Below the pieces are notes generated by a model that did not search any database, had not been told where the DNA came from, and saw only the letters and a list, made by a program, of their open reading frames with translations. DNA of 64,000 nucleotides from the NCBI GenBank assembly GCA_036768485.1, contig JAVLUZ010000154.1, positions 26,215,637 through 26,279,636 on the forward strand, read 5' to 3'. Source of the stretch: Mermis nigrescens. Its lineage: Eukaryota > Nematoda > Enoplea > Mermithida > Mermithidae. Shown here in pieces: positions 1 through 10,469 of this stretch. Numbering within the stretch: position 1 is the first letter of the stretch; each line of letters opens with the position of its first letter. Position numbers and translations under genes: made by a program.

Positions 1-6
1 TCGCTG

Positions 7-862
7 AGTGATGAAATCATAATATCGTGCATTGGCTAAGTGACACAATCGTAATATCGCACATTGGCTAGATGACACAGAATTGGCGAAGCATTTTTTT
101 GCAGCTGGTAATATCGAGCATTGGCTAATAATAAGCGCAATGGCGAAGCATTTTTTCCAAGTGGCGGCTCTCTTTTATGTCGGCGCAGCCGGTTTGGAAT
201 TTATAATAAGAGCATTGGCGAAGCATTTTTTATGATCGGCGCATTTTGTTGACTAGCGATGCAATTTTTTTACAATAGGATTAAAAAGAGTAGTTAGCCC
301 TATTACCCTGGGGAGCAACGTTATAAGATAGCCCAAGTTATAAGATAGGCAAAACGGAAAAACACGCTTGACGTGTTCTAAACACATTGTGACGTGTTCA
401 AAACGCATTGTGACTGAGTGATGGAGGTGTGCTATACAGAAGGCAGTCTTGGTGGAGCAGCCTTGGGAAGGAACCGGCGTCCCCCATGCTATAAGATAGC
501 CCATGTTATAAGATAAGCAAAACGATAAAAACACATTGTGACGTGTTATTGGGCGCACAAAATGAATAATCAACGATTAATTAAAATACTTAAAATAAAC
601 TTAACGAGTTAAACAACCTTAAACAAACTTGATGTGTTATGGGAGCAGCTGAAACACACTTGACGTGTTGACGTGTTGACGTGTTGACGTGTTATCTGTA
701 GTGATAAGAATATTTCTGTGGGCATACATCACATGTTTTAGTAATAAAAAATTAACAAATCTGAAGCAGGGGTCCGCTCTTCCTACCCCTGTACACACTT
801 GAGTGATAATTCTGAAGCAGGGGTCCGCTCTTCCTACACAGTTGTGTGTATCCCCTGTACAC
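7..862 (+). repeat. Left terminal inverted repeat of the Polinton
   Basis: Inverted match to 11257-12102 with small indels. The inner end holds tandem copies of a segment containing CAGGGGTCCGCTCTTCC. The left side has an extra copy just inside (to about 900), three in all against two on the right. It also has more GACGTGTT units near 660-690. Open frames of about 106 codons in the repeats (253-573 minus here) occur in both arms simply because the arms are copies. Confidence 0.9.
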
Positions 863-970
863 ACTTGAGTGATAATTCTGAAGCAGGGGTCCGCTCTTCC
901 AACACATCAACACAATAAGTAAGCCATTTGTAAGCACACCCAAACTAATGTTTTGCCTGAAAGCTTAAAG

Positions 971-980
971 TCTATAAATA
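971..980 (+). promoter_or_regulatory. TATA-like promoter motif before polymerase gene
   Basis: TCTATAAATA, about 25 bp before the start of the open polymerase frame (no stop after 1004). It is the first of five exact copies in this element, all placed just upstream of gene starts. Confidence 0.6.
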
Positions 981-1004
981 AGGATTTCTACAACTGAAAT
1001 ATAG

Positions 1005-4000
1005 TTTCTGACAAACGTCATTATAGCCAATATTGTCAAATCTCGTGTTACTGGTCTCAGTGGGGCTTCTAAGGAGCCTCCATCGGCAGACGCCAGTAAT
1101 CTTTTTGGTGCCAATTCAAACCAATCGCAGCTTCCGAAGCACAAGCTGCACCAATGTACTGTATGTGATAAATTTTTCACGCGTCAAAGCAGGTTAGCAG
1201 AGCATGAGAATTCTTCACATTTAGGATCTAGGTATAAATGTCCTTCATGTGCCACTCTTTTCCGATTAAGGAGGAAATTAGTTACTCATTTTGAGGTGAA
1301 ACATGTAGTACCAAAATGTATGTATTGTGAGCAATCTTTCAGTTCAAAAAAGGAATTATTTTCGAACACTCACATGAAAAAATGCCTAAAACAACGTGCT
1401 AATCCTGTCATTGAACCAATGGGAAAAACTGAAACTATTGAAATTATCCCTGAGGACAAAATAATTGCTGAAGATTTGTCCACCTACCCTGAAGAAATTA
1501 GGGATGAAGTTGGGAGATACTGGCGGCTTATCCGAACAACTAAAACTGTGAATGATGTGTTGGATCATGCATATAACTATCGATGGGGAACTGGAAATTA
1601 TCTGGAAATGTTGAGCGATATTTTCCAAAATGAAAAGGAAGCTTTCCGAGTAGATGCAGCACTTGGGTGTTTTCTCAAAAATCGTGAAACTGGTGCAGTA
1701 AATTATTGGTACGCATGTCAGAATAATTTTACGCTATTAGGAAAACCTGTTCTAATAACTAATGACAATGATGTAAAAAATGTGGCTGAAAAATTGCACG
1801 AAATTGATGTTGAAGAGAAATTTACTCGCCCAGACACTAAATGGGGACTACTGGCAATAACCAATGTTGAGTTTTTTGTGACACCACAGAAAGATTTTAT
1901 AAGTGGTTGCACAGATGTGGAACTTTCTGAAAATACTGCTTACCAGTAACACACTTTGCATATGACTCAGGATAATAATTGTAATAAATTTAATGATAAT
2001 TTATGCTTTTTTCGCTGTTTAGCACAGTGTCTTGTAGGAAACTTTGAGCCTGATATTGTTTTTCAACTTTTTGTCAAATACTGCCAAAAGAAAGATATTC
2101 AAGCAAATGTTGAAACTTTTATTGGCGTCCCATACACAGATTTAGAAATGATCGAAAAATTGTTTCAGGTAGATATTCAGTGTTTTCACATGGATAAGGC
2201 AGCTGTCTTTATTGGCGTCCCATACACAGATTTAGAAATGATCGAAAAATTGTTTCAGGTAGATATTCAGAAAGTATGAAAAACTATTAAATCTTGACAT
2301 TTCTTACACCAATTCTAGACAAGCTCACTATAGTTACATTATAATTCTCGATCAGTTTGCTAAACGATACATGTGCCTCATGTGCAGTCGGTTATTTAGA
2401 AAAGCAGAAAAATTGAGTGATCATGTAAAACATCATTGCAGGCATGGCAAAACAAAACATAAATTTCCTGGTGGAGTGTATCAGCTGAAGAAAACGATTT
2501 TTGATGAATTGCAGGAATATGAAATACAGGTTCAAAATGAGCAACATTTTTGTAATTTCTTCGCTGTTTACGATTTTGAAGCTCTTCTTGTGAAAAAATG
2601 CATAGAAAGTTCTGAAAAGTTGAGATTTGTTGCTCAACATCAGCCCATTTTCTGTGCAGTGCATACAAGTGTTCCGGGATTTCAGCCTCAATGTTTTGTA
2701 GACAGTAATCCGGATCATTTAGTCAAACGGCTTCTAGAATATCTGGAAAAAATTCAAAAGGCGCGAAGTGTCATTCTTTTATCTACATTTCAACATGTTT
2801 TTGATGCTCTTGATGCAAAAATAAGCACTAGTGAAGCATATATTAAGGAGCAAGAAGCCGATGTTAGACGAGAAAAAGGATTGCTCAATAAATTGATTCG
2901 GACTAAAACTAAGCTGTATAGATATTGCACTCAACTTATGTGTCTCGGATTTAATTCTGGAAAATATGATGTAAATTTAATTAAACGCAATCTATTTCCT
3001 GCACTCATTCAACAAGTGCGGACTGATCCTGAAAACAATACATGGCCAAAAGCAATTTTACGAAACGGATCAACACTTTGCTTATCCACTAGCATTTTTA
3101 AGTTTCTCGATGTTAGTACTTATGTTGCACCTGGTTTTAGTTTAGACGTTTTCATGAGAGCATACAAGGCGACATTAGTAAAAGCCAAATTCCCTTATGA
3201 ATATTTAGATTCGTTTGAAAAATTGTCTGAGACACAATTACCGCCTCCTGAAGCGTTCTACAGCTCACTTAAAGATGAATGCATCAGCACAGCCGATTAT
3301 GCACAATGTCAGCAGTACTGGCAACAATATAATATGACTACATTGAAGGACTATCTAATTTTCTATAATATGAGGTATGTTGTTCCCTTCTTAGAAGCCT
3401 GTAGTAACATGTCACAGCTGTATTGGGACAGATTTAAAATTGATATTTTTAGAGAAGCAATGTCCTTACCGGGAACCACAGAACGGTACCTTTTCAAAAG
3501 CATTCCTGACACTAAATTTTCGCTTTTCTCGGAAAATTCAAAAAATGTCTACTATATGCTGAAATCGAGTATGTGTGGAGGTCTTTCAATGGTTATGACT
3601 CGATTAGCAATTAAAGACCAAACATTTATCAGGAACAACCCATTAAAACAGTAAAATCAGTAGTAGGCCTGGATTTTAATGCATTATACTTGTGGGCTCA
3701 ATCTAAAGAGATGCCTACTGGTTATTACGACCACTGGATAATTGAAAAAAATAATAAATTTCACAAAATTAGCTCTTCTAGGCCTATTTCAGTAGAATAC
3801 TTAGAATGTGAGAATGAAAAAATATGTCATCATATTCAGCATTTAGGTAACAATAAGGAAAAAACAATAGGCCCCGCCTGCTTACCTGTTGACGGATTTT
3901 GCGCTGATACACATACAGAATATGAATTTTACGGTTGTTATTATCACTGCCATAACTGCTTGGCAGGACAAAGAAACAAGAAAAAGGATCCTGCTGATGC

Positions 4001-5303
4001 GCATGCATGGATTCAGACAAAAGAAGCCTACATACGATCACTGGGCTATAATGTAATTAGTATGTGGGAATGCGAATGGCACCCTATTAGGAGGGAATAT
4101 TTGAAAACTGTTCGCAAATTTTACTTCAAAGTCTGGATAAATGAAGCAGAAATGACCCAAGCAGTCTTAGATGGATCGGTTTTTGGCTTTGCAAAAGTAG
4201 ATATTTCTACTCCTGCAAATTTGAAACCCTTACTTGCCAATTTCCCGCCAATAATAAAACATGCAGAAATTGATAGGGAGGATATTGGCCCTCTGATGAA
4301 AGAGTATGCAGAGAAGAATGGGCTACTTACAAAACCTCGACATAATCTGATCAGTAGTTATTTTGCAAAAGAAATTCTGCTTTCCACAGAAAAGATTAGA
4401 TTTTTGGTCCAACATGGCCTTGTACTGGAGAAAGTTTATGAAGTTATTCAGTACGATAGATCAAAGCTATTTGAAAAATTTAGGGACACTGTCACCAAGC
4501 ATAGACAAGAAGGTGATGAGGACCCTGAAATGGCCATGATCGCTGATACATTCAAACTATTGGGCAACACTGGATATGGCAAAACACTAACAAATAAAGA
4601 GCAGCACGTAGTTGTGTTTTATGCCGATTACGAAAAAGCAGCGGAAGCAAGTCTTAGCCCATATATTAAGAAAGTTAAATTCATAACAACAAACTGTTAT
4701 GAAGTGCATATGTTTAAAAAAGAAATTGTTTTAGATTTGCCTATAATAATTGGTCTATCAGTCCATAATTGGGCAAAAATCCGAATGTTGGAGTTCTTTT
4801 ATGATGTGCTCTTGAAATATTTTGACATTTCGGATTATCAGTGTATGCAGACAGACACTGACAGCATATACTTGGCACTATCTAAAGAAAATTTGTTGGA
4901 TTTAGTGAAGCCTGAACTCAGGGAAGAGTTTGAGGAAATACATAAAAAGTGGTTTGTGACATCAAAAGCCACTAAACGAACTCCTGGTCTGCTGAAAGAG
5001 GAGTTTAAAGGAACAGCCATGTGCTGTTTAGCCGCAAAAACATATATTGCTGTTGACGACTTGACAGGAAATATTAAAGTCAGCAGTAAAGGATTAATGA
5101 AAAAAATTAATCGGCTGACCTTCGATCAGTACACTGGTGTGTTGGATACTCAAACAGCACATGTAGGAAAAAATATTGGATTCAGGATGCAACCTGATAA
5201 TCAGATGTGGGCGTACATTCAAGAGAAACAGGGACTGCCGTATCTATACATTAAGAGAAAAGTCCTGTCTGACGGCATATCTACAGTCCCACTTGACATT
5301 TAA
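1005..5303 (+). pseudogene. Protein-primed DNA polymerase B of the Polinton (broken)
   Basis: Replicative polymerase of the element. The open frame runs from 1005 without an obvious ATG. Two C2H2 zinc fingers (codons at 1155-1293) and a third finger-like C2HC block (about 1317-1383) lead the protein. A conserved block with Asn-Leu-Cys-Phe-Phe-Arg follows near 2000. The exonuclease motifs are Asp-Phe-Glu near 2575 and a later Tyr-Asp near 2960. Polymerase motif A lies at about 3668-3700, motif B (Asn-Thr-Gly-Tyr-Gly) near 4566, and motif C (Thr-Asp-Thr-Asp-Ser) near 4850. Breaks are a TAA at 1947, a frame change near 2270 beside a 63-bp repeat, and a frame change near 3645. It is about 1430 codons in all, long because of the zinc-finger front. 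The frame ends before a spacer leading to the integrase. Identity as a type-B polymerase is firm; the role of the N-terminal block is not known to me. Confidence 0.9.
2118..2270 (+). repeat. 63-bp direct duplication inside polymerase gene
   Basis: Positions 2118-2180 and 2208-2270 are identical, 90 bp apart start to start, so the copy stays in frame. The reading frame changes at the end of the second copy. Confidence 0.9.
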
Positions 5304-5700
5304 ACACACTAAAAAATAAATTTTCAGGATTTTTTGCTCTTTCATGGCAATAGGGCGCCTGATATCCCTCTGAACCGGGCACATGGTTAGGAGTTCTAGA
5401 GCCATGGTTAAATAGATATAAACTGAAAATGACCTACCATTGTGCCAACCTCCTCGTGGTGTAGGTCGGACATCGACAAATGGGCACAAAAACTTTTGTA
5501 AAATATGAAACAAAGTTTGTAAAGTTTAAAACATTTTTTTAAAGTTTGGAACATAATTTATACGTTATAACATAGCAAGTTTGTAAAGTTTGGAACACAG
5601 TTTGTAAAGTTTGGAGTATAGTTTGTCAAATTTGGAACAAAAATCGGAATACAATAGGTTATAAATATAAGAACAAATACTTATCAAAAATGATGAAAAA
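5304..5700 (+). other. Spacer between polymerase and integrase genes with degenerate tandem repeats
   Basis: No credible gene. From about 5490 to 5640 short units like AGTTTGTAAAGTTTGGAACA repeat four to five times with drift. A TATA-like word, GGTTATAAATATA (5657-5669), ends the spacer about 32 bp before the integrase ATG. Confidence 0.6.
5657..5669 (+). promoter_or_regulatory. TATA-like motif before integrase gene
   Basis: GTTATAAATA variant of the element's TCTATAAATA motif, at the same distance from its ATG (5701) as the other copies. Confidence 0.45.
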
Positions 5701-6751
5701 ATGGAGAGCAATAAAAAGCAATGGACTAATGTGAAAAGTCCTGCCTCATTTTCAGGAATGAACAAGTTGCAGCAAGTTTCAAAGAAATCACCAAGACTGA
5801 TAAAATCTTTTCTACAAAAACAATACACATATCAGTTGCATAAACCTATACAAAAGCGATTTCACAGATGAGCAATCATTGTAGCTGGGCCAAACATATT
5901 GTGGGATGTAGATTTGTTGGACTTAAGAGAGTTTCAGAATAGAAATTTTAGGAATCGATATATTTTAATGGCTGTTGATGTTTTCTCACGTAAAGCCTAT
6001 GGACAGGCAATGACAAATAAGAGTGCTAGAGCAGCATCCCAGGCTTTTGAAAAATTCTGCAACAAGCTGTTCCACAATCAATAAGAAGCGATCATGGTAA
6101 TGAATTCAAAGGGGAATTCAATAGATTGCTGAAAGCTCACTCAATTAAGCATATATTAACAAGCAGCCCTGAAATAAAAGCAAATTTTGTAGAACGTTTC
6201 CATAGAACGTTTCGAGATAAATTGATGAAGTTTATGACATATTATTCTAATCAAAACTGGACTAGAGTGTATAAAAGCATTATTGAAAGTTATAATAGCA
6301 CTCCTCATACTAGTCTCAATAAAATAGCCCCTAATGATGTGAATTCTGAAAATGTTGGTGATTTATTAACATTTATGCTAAGAAAGGAAAATAAATGTGC
6401 TACTGAGCAGCCATTAGATGTTGGTCAATTGGTGCGAATAACAACATTGAAAAAAGCTTCACAAAAGCCAGTAAACATACATTCACTGATGAATTATTTT
6501 GAATTAAAGAGGTATCAGACAGTTGCCCAAAAATGTATAAACTAGAAGATATCATGGGTGAGCCAATAACAGGGGCATTCTATGGAAAAGAATTACAAAT
6601 AGTTGAACCTAAGGCTGAGCAACATAAGCGAATAGGTAAAATTATAAATAAGGGCAAAGGAGAGTATAAAGTGCATTTTAAAAATTGGCCAAAGAAATTT
6701 GATACAATTTTGTCAAAAGCAGAATTAAAATTCTATGAACAGCCAAAATGA
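5701..6751 (+). pseudogene. Polinton integrase with C-terminal chromodomain-like region (broken)
   Basis: DDE-type integrase that inserts the element. The start chosen is the ATG at 5701, after a TATA-like motif. A basic N-terminal part ends in a TGA at 5869. The catalytic core then begins with Trp-Asp-Val-Asp-Leu (near 5905; first Asp). The second Asp lies in a Ser-Asp-His-Gly-Asn stretch near 6091, and the Glu in Val-Glu-Arg-Phe-His near 6190. Frames change near 6075 and 6525. The last 70 codons (6533-6751) match the chromodomain/SH3-like tail of Polinton integrases. The TGA replaces what looks like a basic run, as a CGA to TGA change would. The stop TGA (6749-6751) overlaps the ATG of the ATPase (6748), suggesting coupled expression. 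Confidence 0.88.
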
Positions 6752-7416
6752 TTATGCACCACCCTTTTGCGTGTATTGTCTCTGGTCCCACAAAATCTGG
6801 TAAAACAACATTTGTGAAGCAGCTTATCGAAAATAGAGACAAAATCATTGATACAAAAATGAGCAAAATTTACTGGTGCTACAGCGAAGAACAGCCCCTA
6901 TACTATAAAATAAAGAATGTTACCTTCATTAAAGGGTTACCCGACTTTAGGAAGATGGTCAAAGAAAAGAGTCATGCACTGCAACTATTGATTCTTGACG
7001 ATCTAATGCATGAAAGTAAAGGAAATGCTCAAGTTATGCATTGATTGTTCACTAGAGGTTGTCATCATTGGAACATAAGTGTGATACAGATCGTGCAGAA
7101 CTTATATTATGAGGGCCTTCGTACCTCGCGCATCAATTCAGATTATGTAGTCCTTTTCAAAAACCCCGCAGATCAGCTGCAATCACATATTTTATCACGC
7201 CAATTATATCCTAGCAATCCAAAATATTTTCTTGAAGCCTTTTCAGATGCTACATCTAAACCACATGGATACCTATTCATTGACTTGACACAAAATGCCA
7301 AGGATTTACACAGGTTGAAAACTGATATTTTGAGCAAGCGCCCTACAGTGTATGTGCCAAAATCTATAAATATGCAGTGCAATTTATCTGAAAGCTGTAA
7401 AAATGGCTCCTCATAG
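6748..7416 (+). pseudogene. Genome-packaging ATPase (FtsK/HerA superfamily), one stop
   Basis: Would drive DNA into capsids. The Walker A motif Gly-Pro-Thr-Lys-Ser-Gly-Lys-Thr is at codons 12-19. A Walker B-like stretch, Leu-Leu-Ile-Leu-Asp-Asp, is near 6987-7004. The family length of about 220 codons is kept. A single in-frame TGA (7042-7044) splits it; both halves are otherwise in the same frame. ATG 6748 overlaps the integrase stop as ATGA, and no TATA-like motif lies before it, so it is probably the second gene of a two-gene transcript. The last 14 bases overlap the next gene, and that gene's promoter motif lies inside this coding sequence. Confidence 0.88.
7363..7372 (+). promoter_or_regulatory. 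TATA-like promoter motif inside ATPase 3' end
   Basis: TCTATAAATA, 30 bp before the ATG at 7403. Confidence 0.6.
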
Positions 7417-7744
7417 ACTAAAACGAAACATTAGTTGCTTACATTTGCTGAGTGTTGCAAGAAAACCCCAACGGGATGCGCTTATAAATAAGGCAAGTAA
7501 AGATCAACTTTTATGCATTTGTGATTGCGCAAACAATTTTCTTAATGGCAACATCCCTTTTACTGATAAAGATATACAAAAGTTAAGAAGATACCAAAAC
7601 GAAATACGATATTTAGCTAATAATAGGCGAGTAAATACAAGGTATAAAAAACGCTTAATTATTCAGAACGGTGGCTTTTTACCTCTTTTATTGACACCTA
7701 TTCTATCAGTTGTAGGTAGTTTACTAGCAGACGCTATAAAATGA
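7403..7744 (+). CDS. Small basic Polinton protein with C-terminal hydrophobic segment
   Basis: 113 codons, intact. The first 90 residues are rich in Lys and Arg. The last 25 begin with Gly-Gly-Phe-Leu-Pro-Leu-Leu-Leu and form a hydrophobic stretch of about 20 residues. Small basic proteins with such a tail are typical between the ATPase and capsid genes of Polintons and adintoviruses, where they are compared with adenovirus core/late proteins. That comparison is from memory and tentative. The start follows a TATA-like motif by 30 bp. Its stop overlaps the next ATG (ATGA at 7741-7744). It could bind packaged DNA or membranes; I see no catalytic motif. Confidence 0.75.
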   Translation: MAPHRLKRNISCLHLLSVARKPQRDALINKASKDQLLCICDCANNFLNGNIPFTDKDIQKLRRYQNEIRYLANNRRVNTRYKKRLIIQNGGFLPLLLTPILSVVGSLLADAIK

Positions 7745-8298
7745 AGCATGCAGAGAAAATGATTTTGGTGCCAGCAGATATTGCTGAACAAAGTAAACCA
7801 GTGGATCAAGTATTAAACGCCATGGATCGGGAGATGTATAAAATATTGAATGACAAGCATTCATCATCAGGCTTGAAAATGATAAAATATAATCAAATTT
7901 TGAGCAAGTTTGGCCGATTGCAGGAACAGCGTAAGAAACCGTACGAACTAACTATTCTAGGTCCACAAAAATCAATTGAAAGCAAAGAAATTATAGCTGG
8001 TATTCCAAAAACCTTACAGCCAAATGCAAAACTGCTATTACAGCATATTAATGATGATCCTAGTATAGACATTGAACCATCGGGTGAGATTGTCATTGAT
8101 GGGCAAAAAATATATGGATCAAATATTGTCGATTTAGTGCACGACTTCACTTGTGATTGTAAAACAGTACCTGCTCCAATTGGTGCAAAAGAGTTGGCTA
8201 GAGTCCTTAGACGTTCAAACGCCCCACTTGAGAGTATAGCTAATAGGAAACGCAAGAGCATAGTGGCCTCTGAAGGTGACTTTTCCTGGGATGAATAA
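7741..8298 (+). CDS. Conserved Polinton protein of unknown function
   Basis: 185 codons, intact. It begins Met-Lys-His-Ala-Glu-Lys-Met-Ile-Leu-Val-Pro. This front, with a basic C-terminal end (Asn-Arg-Lys-Arg-Lys), resembles a protein found repeatedly in arthropod Polintons; I do not know its function. No membrane segment or signal peptide. The ATG overlaps the stop of the preceding gene (ATGA), and no TATA-like motif stands before it, so it is probably the second gene of a pair. It ends 46 bp before the next ATG, with a promoter motif in the gap. Confidence 0.72.
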   Translation: MKHAEKMILVPADIAEQSKPVDQVLNAMDREMYKILNDKHSSSGLKMIKYNQILSKFGRLQEQRKKPYELTILGPQKSIESKEIIAGIPKTLQPNAKLLLQHINDDPSIDIEPSGEIVIDGQKIYGSNIVDLVHDFTCDCKTVPAPIGAKELARVLRRSNAPLESIANRKRKSIVASEGDFSWDE

Positions 8299-8300
8299 AA

Positions 8301-8310
8301 TCTATAAATA
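8301..8310 (+). promoter_or_regulatory. TATA-like promoter motif
   Basis: TCTATAAATA in the 45-bp gap between two genes, 33 bp before the ATG at 8344. AATAAA (8295-8300) adjoins it and could serve the gene before. Confidence 0.65.
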
Positions 8311-8343
8311 GAAAAAATATTGTAGAAATAGAAAAAACTAAAA

Positions 8344-8745
8344 ATGCATATTCAATTCAATCCTGAAAACAGTGGCCTTTGGCTACAATATTACGCAGAA
8401 CAGGCGGCACAAACAGGGTATGGCCTAGAAGGGTATAGAGGTGTACCATACCAGCGAGGTGGCGGGTTAGGGAGTTTCTTCAAATCATTATTTAGAATGG
8501 CTGTGCCTGTACTGAGATCAATTGGTAAAAGTGCAGGCAAGCATGCATTAGCGGCAGGAGCTAATATTGCATCTGATGTTGCGCAAGGAAAACCATTATT
8601 TCAGTCTGCCAAAGAACATTCAAAGCACGAGGCGGCGCAATTTTTAGATGAGGCATCAATGGCTATGTCTGGGGAAGGTTTAGGCAAGCGTCAAAAGTCT
8701 ATAAATAGGAATAATGATGATGCATTTACTAAACTAATTCGAAAA
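8344..8745 (+). CDS. Putative internal/minor virion protein of the Polinton
   Basis: About 130 codons. A Gly-rich patch followed by Phe-Phe-Lys-Ser-Leu-Phe-Arg (near 8458-8500) looks like an amphipathic helix. An Ala/Gly-rich stretch follows. The general form recalls membrane-active internal proteins of adeno-like viruses (pVI type); this is inference, without a diagnostic motif. The frame has no stop before the capsid gene and reads straight into it. A stop has probably been lost, because the next gene has its own motif (8698) and ATG (8746). Confidence 0.6.
8698..8707 (+). promoter_or_regulatory. TATA-like promoter motif before capsid gene
   Basis: TCTATAAATA, 38 bp before the ATG at 8746. 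This supports 8746 as the capsid start, although the open frame extends upstream. Confidence 0.55.
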
Positions 8746-10037
8746 ATGGCTCTAATAGACGTAAAATCTATTCCAAGTACGAAATCTGAACTGGATCTTT
8801 TCACAGTTCCTCCTACACAAGTTGCCGTCAAAAGAGGATTTTGGGATGAAGTGCAGCCTATGCACCCTATAACAAATGAAGGCCCATATGAATTTAGGAT
8901 CCCACCCGATCCTCACTATATGCAAATGAACAGGAGTTATATATACATGGCACTAAGAATTAAAAAGCCAACGCTCGCAGCTGGAGCTGCAGTACCAAAT
9001 TATGCGCCAATCAATCTTATTGGCAAAGACATTCTTCAAGCAACTCAAGTGCTTTTTAGGTGGCAGATTAGTGTTTGACAGCTCCGATTTATATGCTTAC
9101 AGATCATACTTTGAAACAGAATTAAATTATGGTTCTGATGCGAAACTGTCTCATCTTCAGTCTGCGCTATATTTCCATGAAGGTGGGACTAATGTGGACA
9201 CTGCAGATGATAAAGGGTTCAAAGAACATGCGGCGTTGTTCAAAGATTCAAATATTGTGGAAGTATCTGCGCCTTTACACATTGACATGTTCTCACAAGA
9301 CAGATATTTGCTGAATTTCACAGATTTTCGCCTAGAATTACACAGAAACATTAATAATTTTGTCCTTCAGTGCTTTGAAGATATTCCCCTAGAACATAAT
9401 GTTTTAGTAATGAAATTGTTTGTGCGGAAAGTAGAAGTTTTGGAAAGCGTAAGTTTAGCTCTGGAGCAAACAATGTTAGCATATACTGCAAAATATCCTA
9501 TAAGACGGGTTGTCATGACAAACATGCACGTGTCCAACCCTTCAAGAGAAACGCCCAATTTTACATTGTTTACCGGTCAGCTGCCAAGACGGCTGGTTTT
9601 TGCTTGTGTCGAAGGAAGTGCATTTCGAGGCAGTTTATCAAAATCGCCATTTAATTTCAGCCCATTTAGTGTTTATGATGTAAGAGTGATCATGCGGAGG
9701 GCAAACTCATTCACTAAATGTGTCATTCAAGCATAATAAGTTTATTCAGGGATTCAATCAGATGTACGATGCACTTGATATTGGTCATGATAATAAAGGC
9801 AATTACATTAGCCATAATGAGTTTAAGACGAGTCATTGCTTCTTTGTGTTTGACCTGACGCCCGATGCAGATGATAGTGGGCATTGGGATCTAGTGCGTG
9901 AAGGAACAACAAGTATAAATGTCAAGTTTGCAGATGATTTACCAGACTCTGGAGTAGAAATTATTATATATGCCGAATTCGACAATTTGATTATGATTGA
10001 TAAAAATCGCAATACATTTCATGATTATAATGCTTGA
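8746..10037 (+). pseudogene. Polinton major capsid protein (F54H12.2-like family), frameshifted
   Basis: Would form the capsid shell, probably as a double jelly-roll. About 430 codons, usual for the family. Recognised blocks are Ser-Glu-Leu-Asp-Leu-Phe with Pro-Pro-Thr-Gln near 8790, a Tyr-Arg-Ser-Tyr-Phe-Glu block near 9100, Gly-Gln-Leu-Pro-Arg-Arg near 9580, and near the C-terminus Phe-Asp-Leu-Thr-Pro-Asp followed by Tyr-Ala-Glu-Phe-Asp-Asn. Three frames are used: 8746 to about 9060, about 9060 to 9715, and 9720 to 10037. So there are two frameshifts. The start is set by the upstream TATA-like motif. The stop lies two bases before the protease ATG. The family name comes from the nematode protein; its assignment as the major rather than minor capsid protein is from memory. 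Confidence 0.82.
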
Positions 10038-10039
10038 AA

Positions 10040-10458
10040 ATGAACACTCTTGAAATACTGAAAATTCTAGGTGCTAATCCTGGTGTAAAGAGAATTTTAC
10101 TGGGCTTCTTCCCTATTGATCGCCTTCCACCTATACCCCACTACCCTGCTGCACTAATAGTCAATTTGGATTTTAGTAATGAGCCGGGGTCACACTGGGT
10201 CGCCATGTTTTTCAGTCATAGGGCGACTGTGATTACTTTGATAGCTATGGCCAGCAACCTTTTGAGCTCAGAGAATATATTGAGAAAAATGCTTCATCAT
10301 ACACGTATAATAATATGAGAGTTCAGGGACTTTTCTCTACATCATGCGGTCATATGTTTATCTACTTTCTACATTTTCGTGCAAAAGGCATTTCATTCAA
10401 AGGAATTGTGAAATCTATGCACACGCCTGAAATCTATAAATACTTTGAGAAAATGTAA
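10040..10458 (+). pseudogene. Adenovirus-type cysteine protease (virion maturation), frameshifted
   Basis: Would cleave capsid proteins during maturation. The ATG at 10040 is two bases after the capsid stop; a TTG at 10034 is less likely. The catalytic set is visible: His in Gly-Ser-His-Trp-Val (10190-10204), Asp in Phe-Asp-Ser-Tyr-Gly (near 10234), Gln in Val-Gln-Gly (near 10322), and Cys in Ser-Cys-Gly-His (near 10344). The first half reads in one frame to about 10225 and the second half in another, so one frameshift separates His from the other residues. The length, about 140 codons, is close to the family. It has no promoter motif of its own, so it is probably expressed with the capsid gene. 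Confidence 0.85.
10433..10442 (+). promoter_or_regulatory. TATA-like promoter motif inside protease 3' end
   Basis: TCTATAAATA, 27 bp before the ATG at 10470. Confidence 0.6.
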
Positions 10459-10469
10459 AGGAAACAAAC

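Noticed and set aside
253..573. 106-codon minus-strand frame in the left Polinton repeat, with a near copy at 11535-11858 (+)
   Set aside because: Its presence in both arms follows from their being copies of each other. Composition follows short DNA repeats, and there is no start context or known motif.
5869..7044. In-frame TGA codons as programmed readthrough or recoding
   Set aside because: The same genes also carry frameshifts, and TGAs appear in unrelated elements at expected CGA sites. Decay explains them better.
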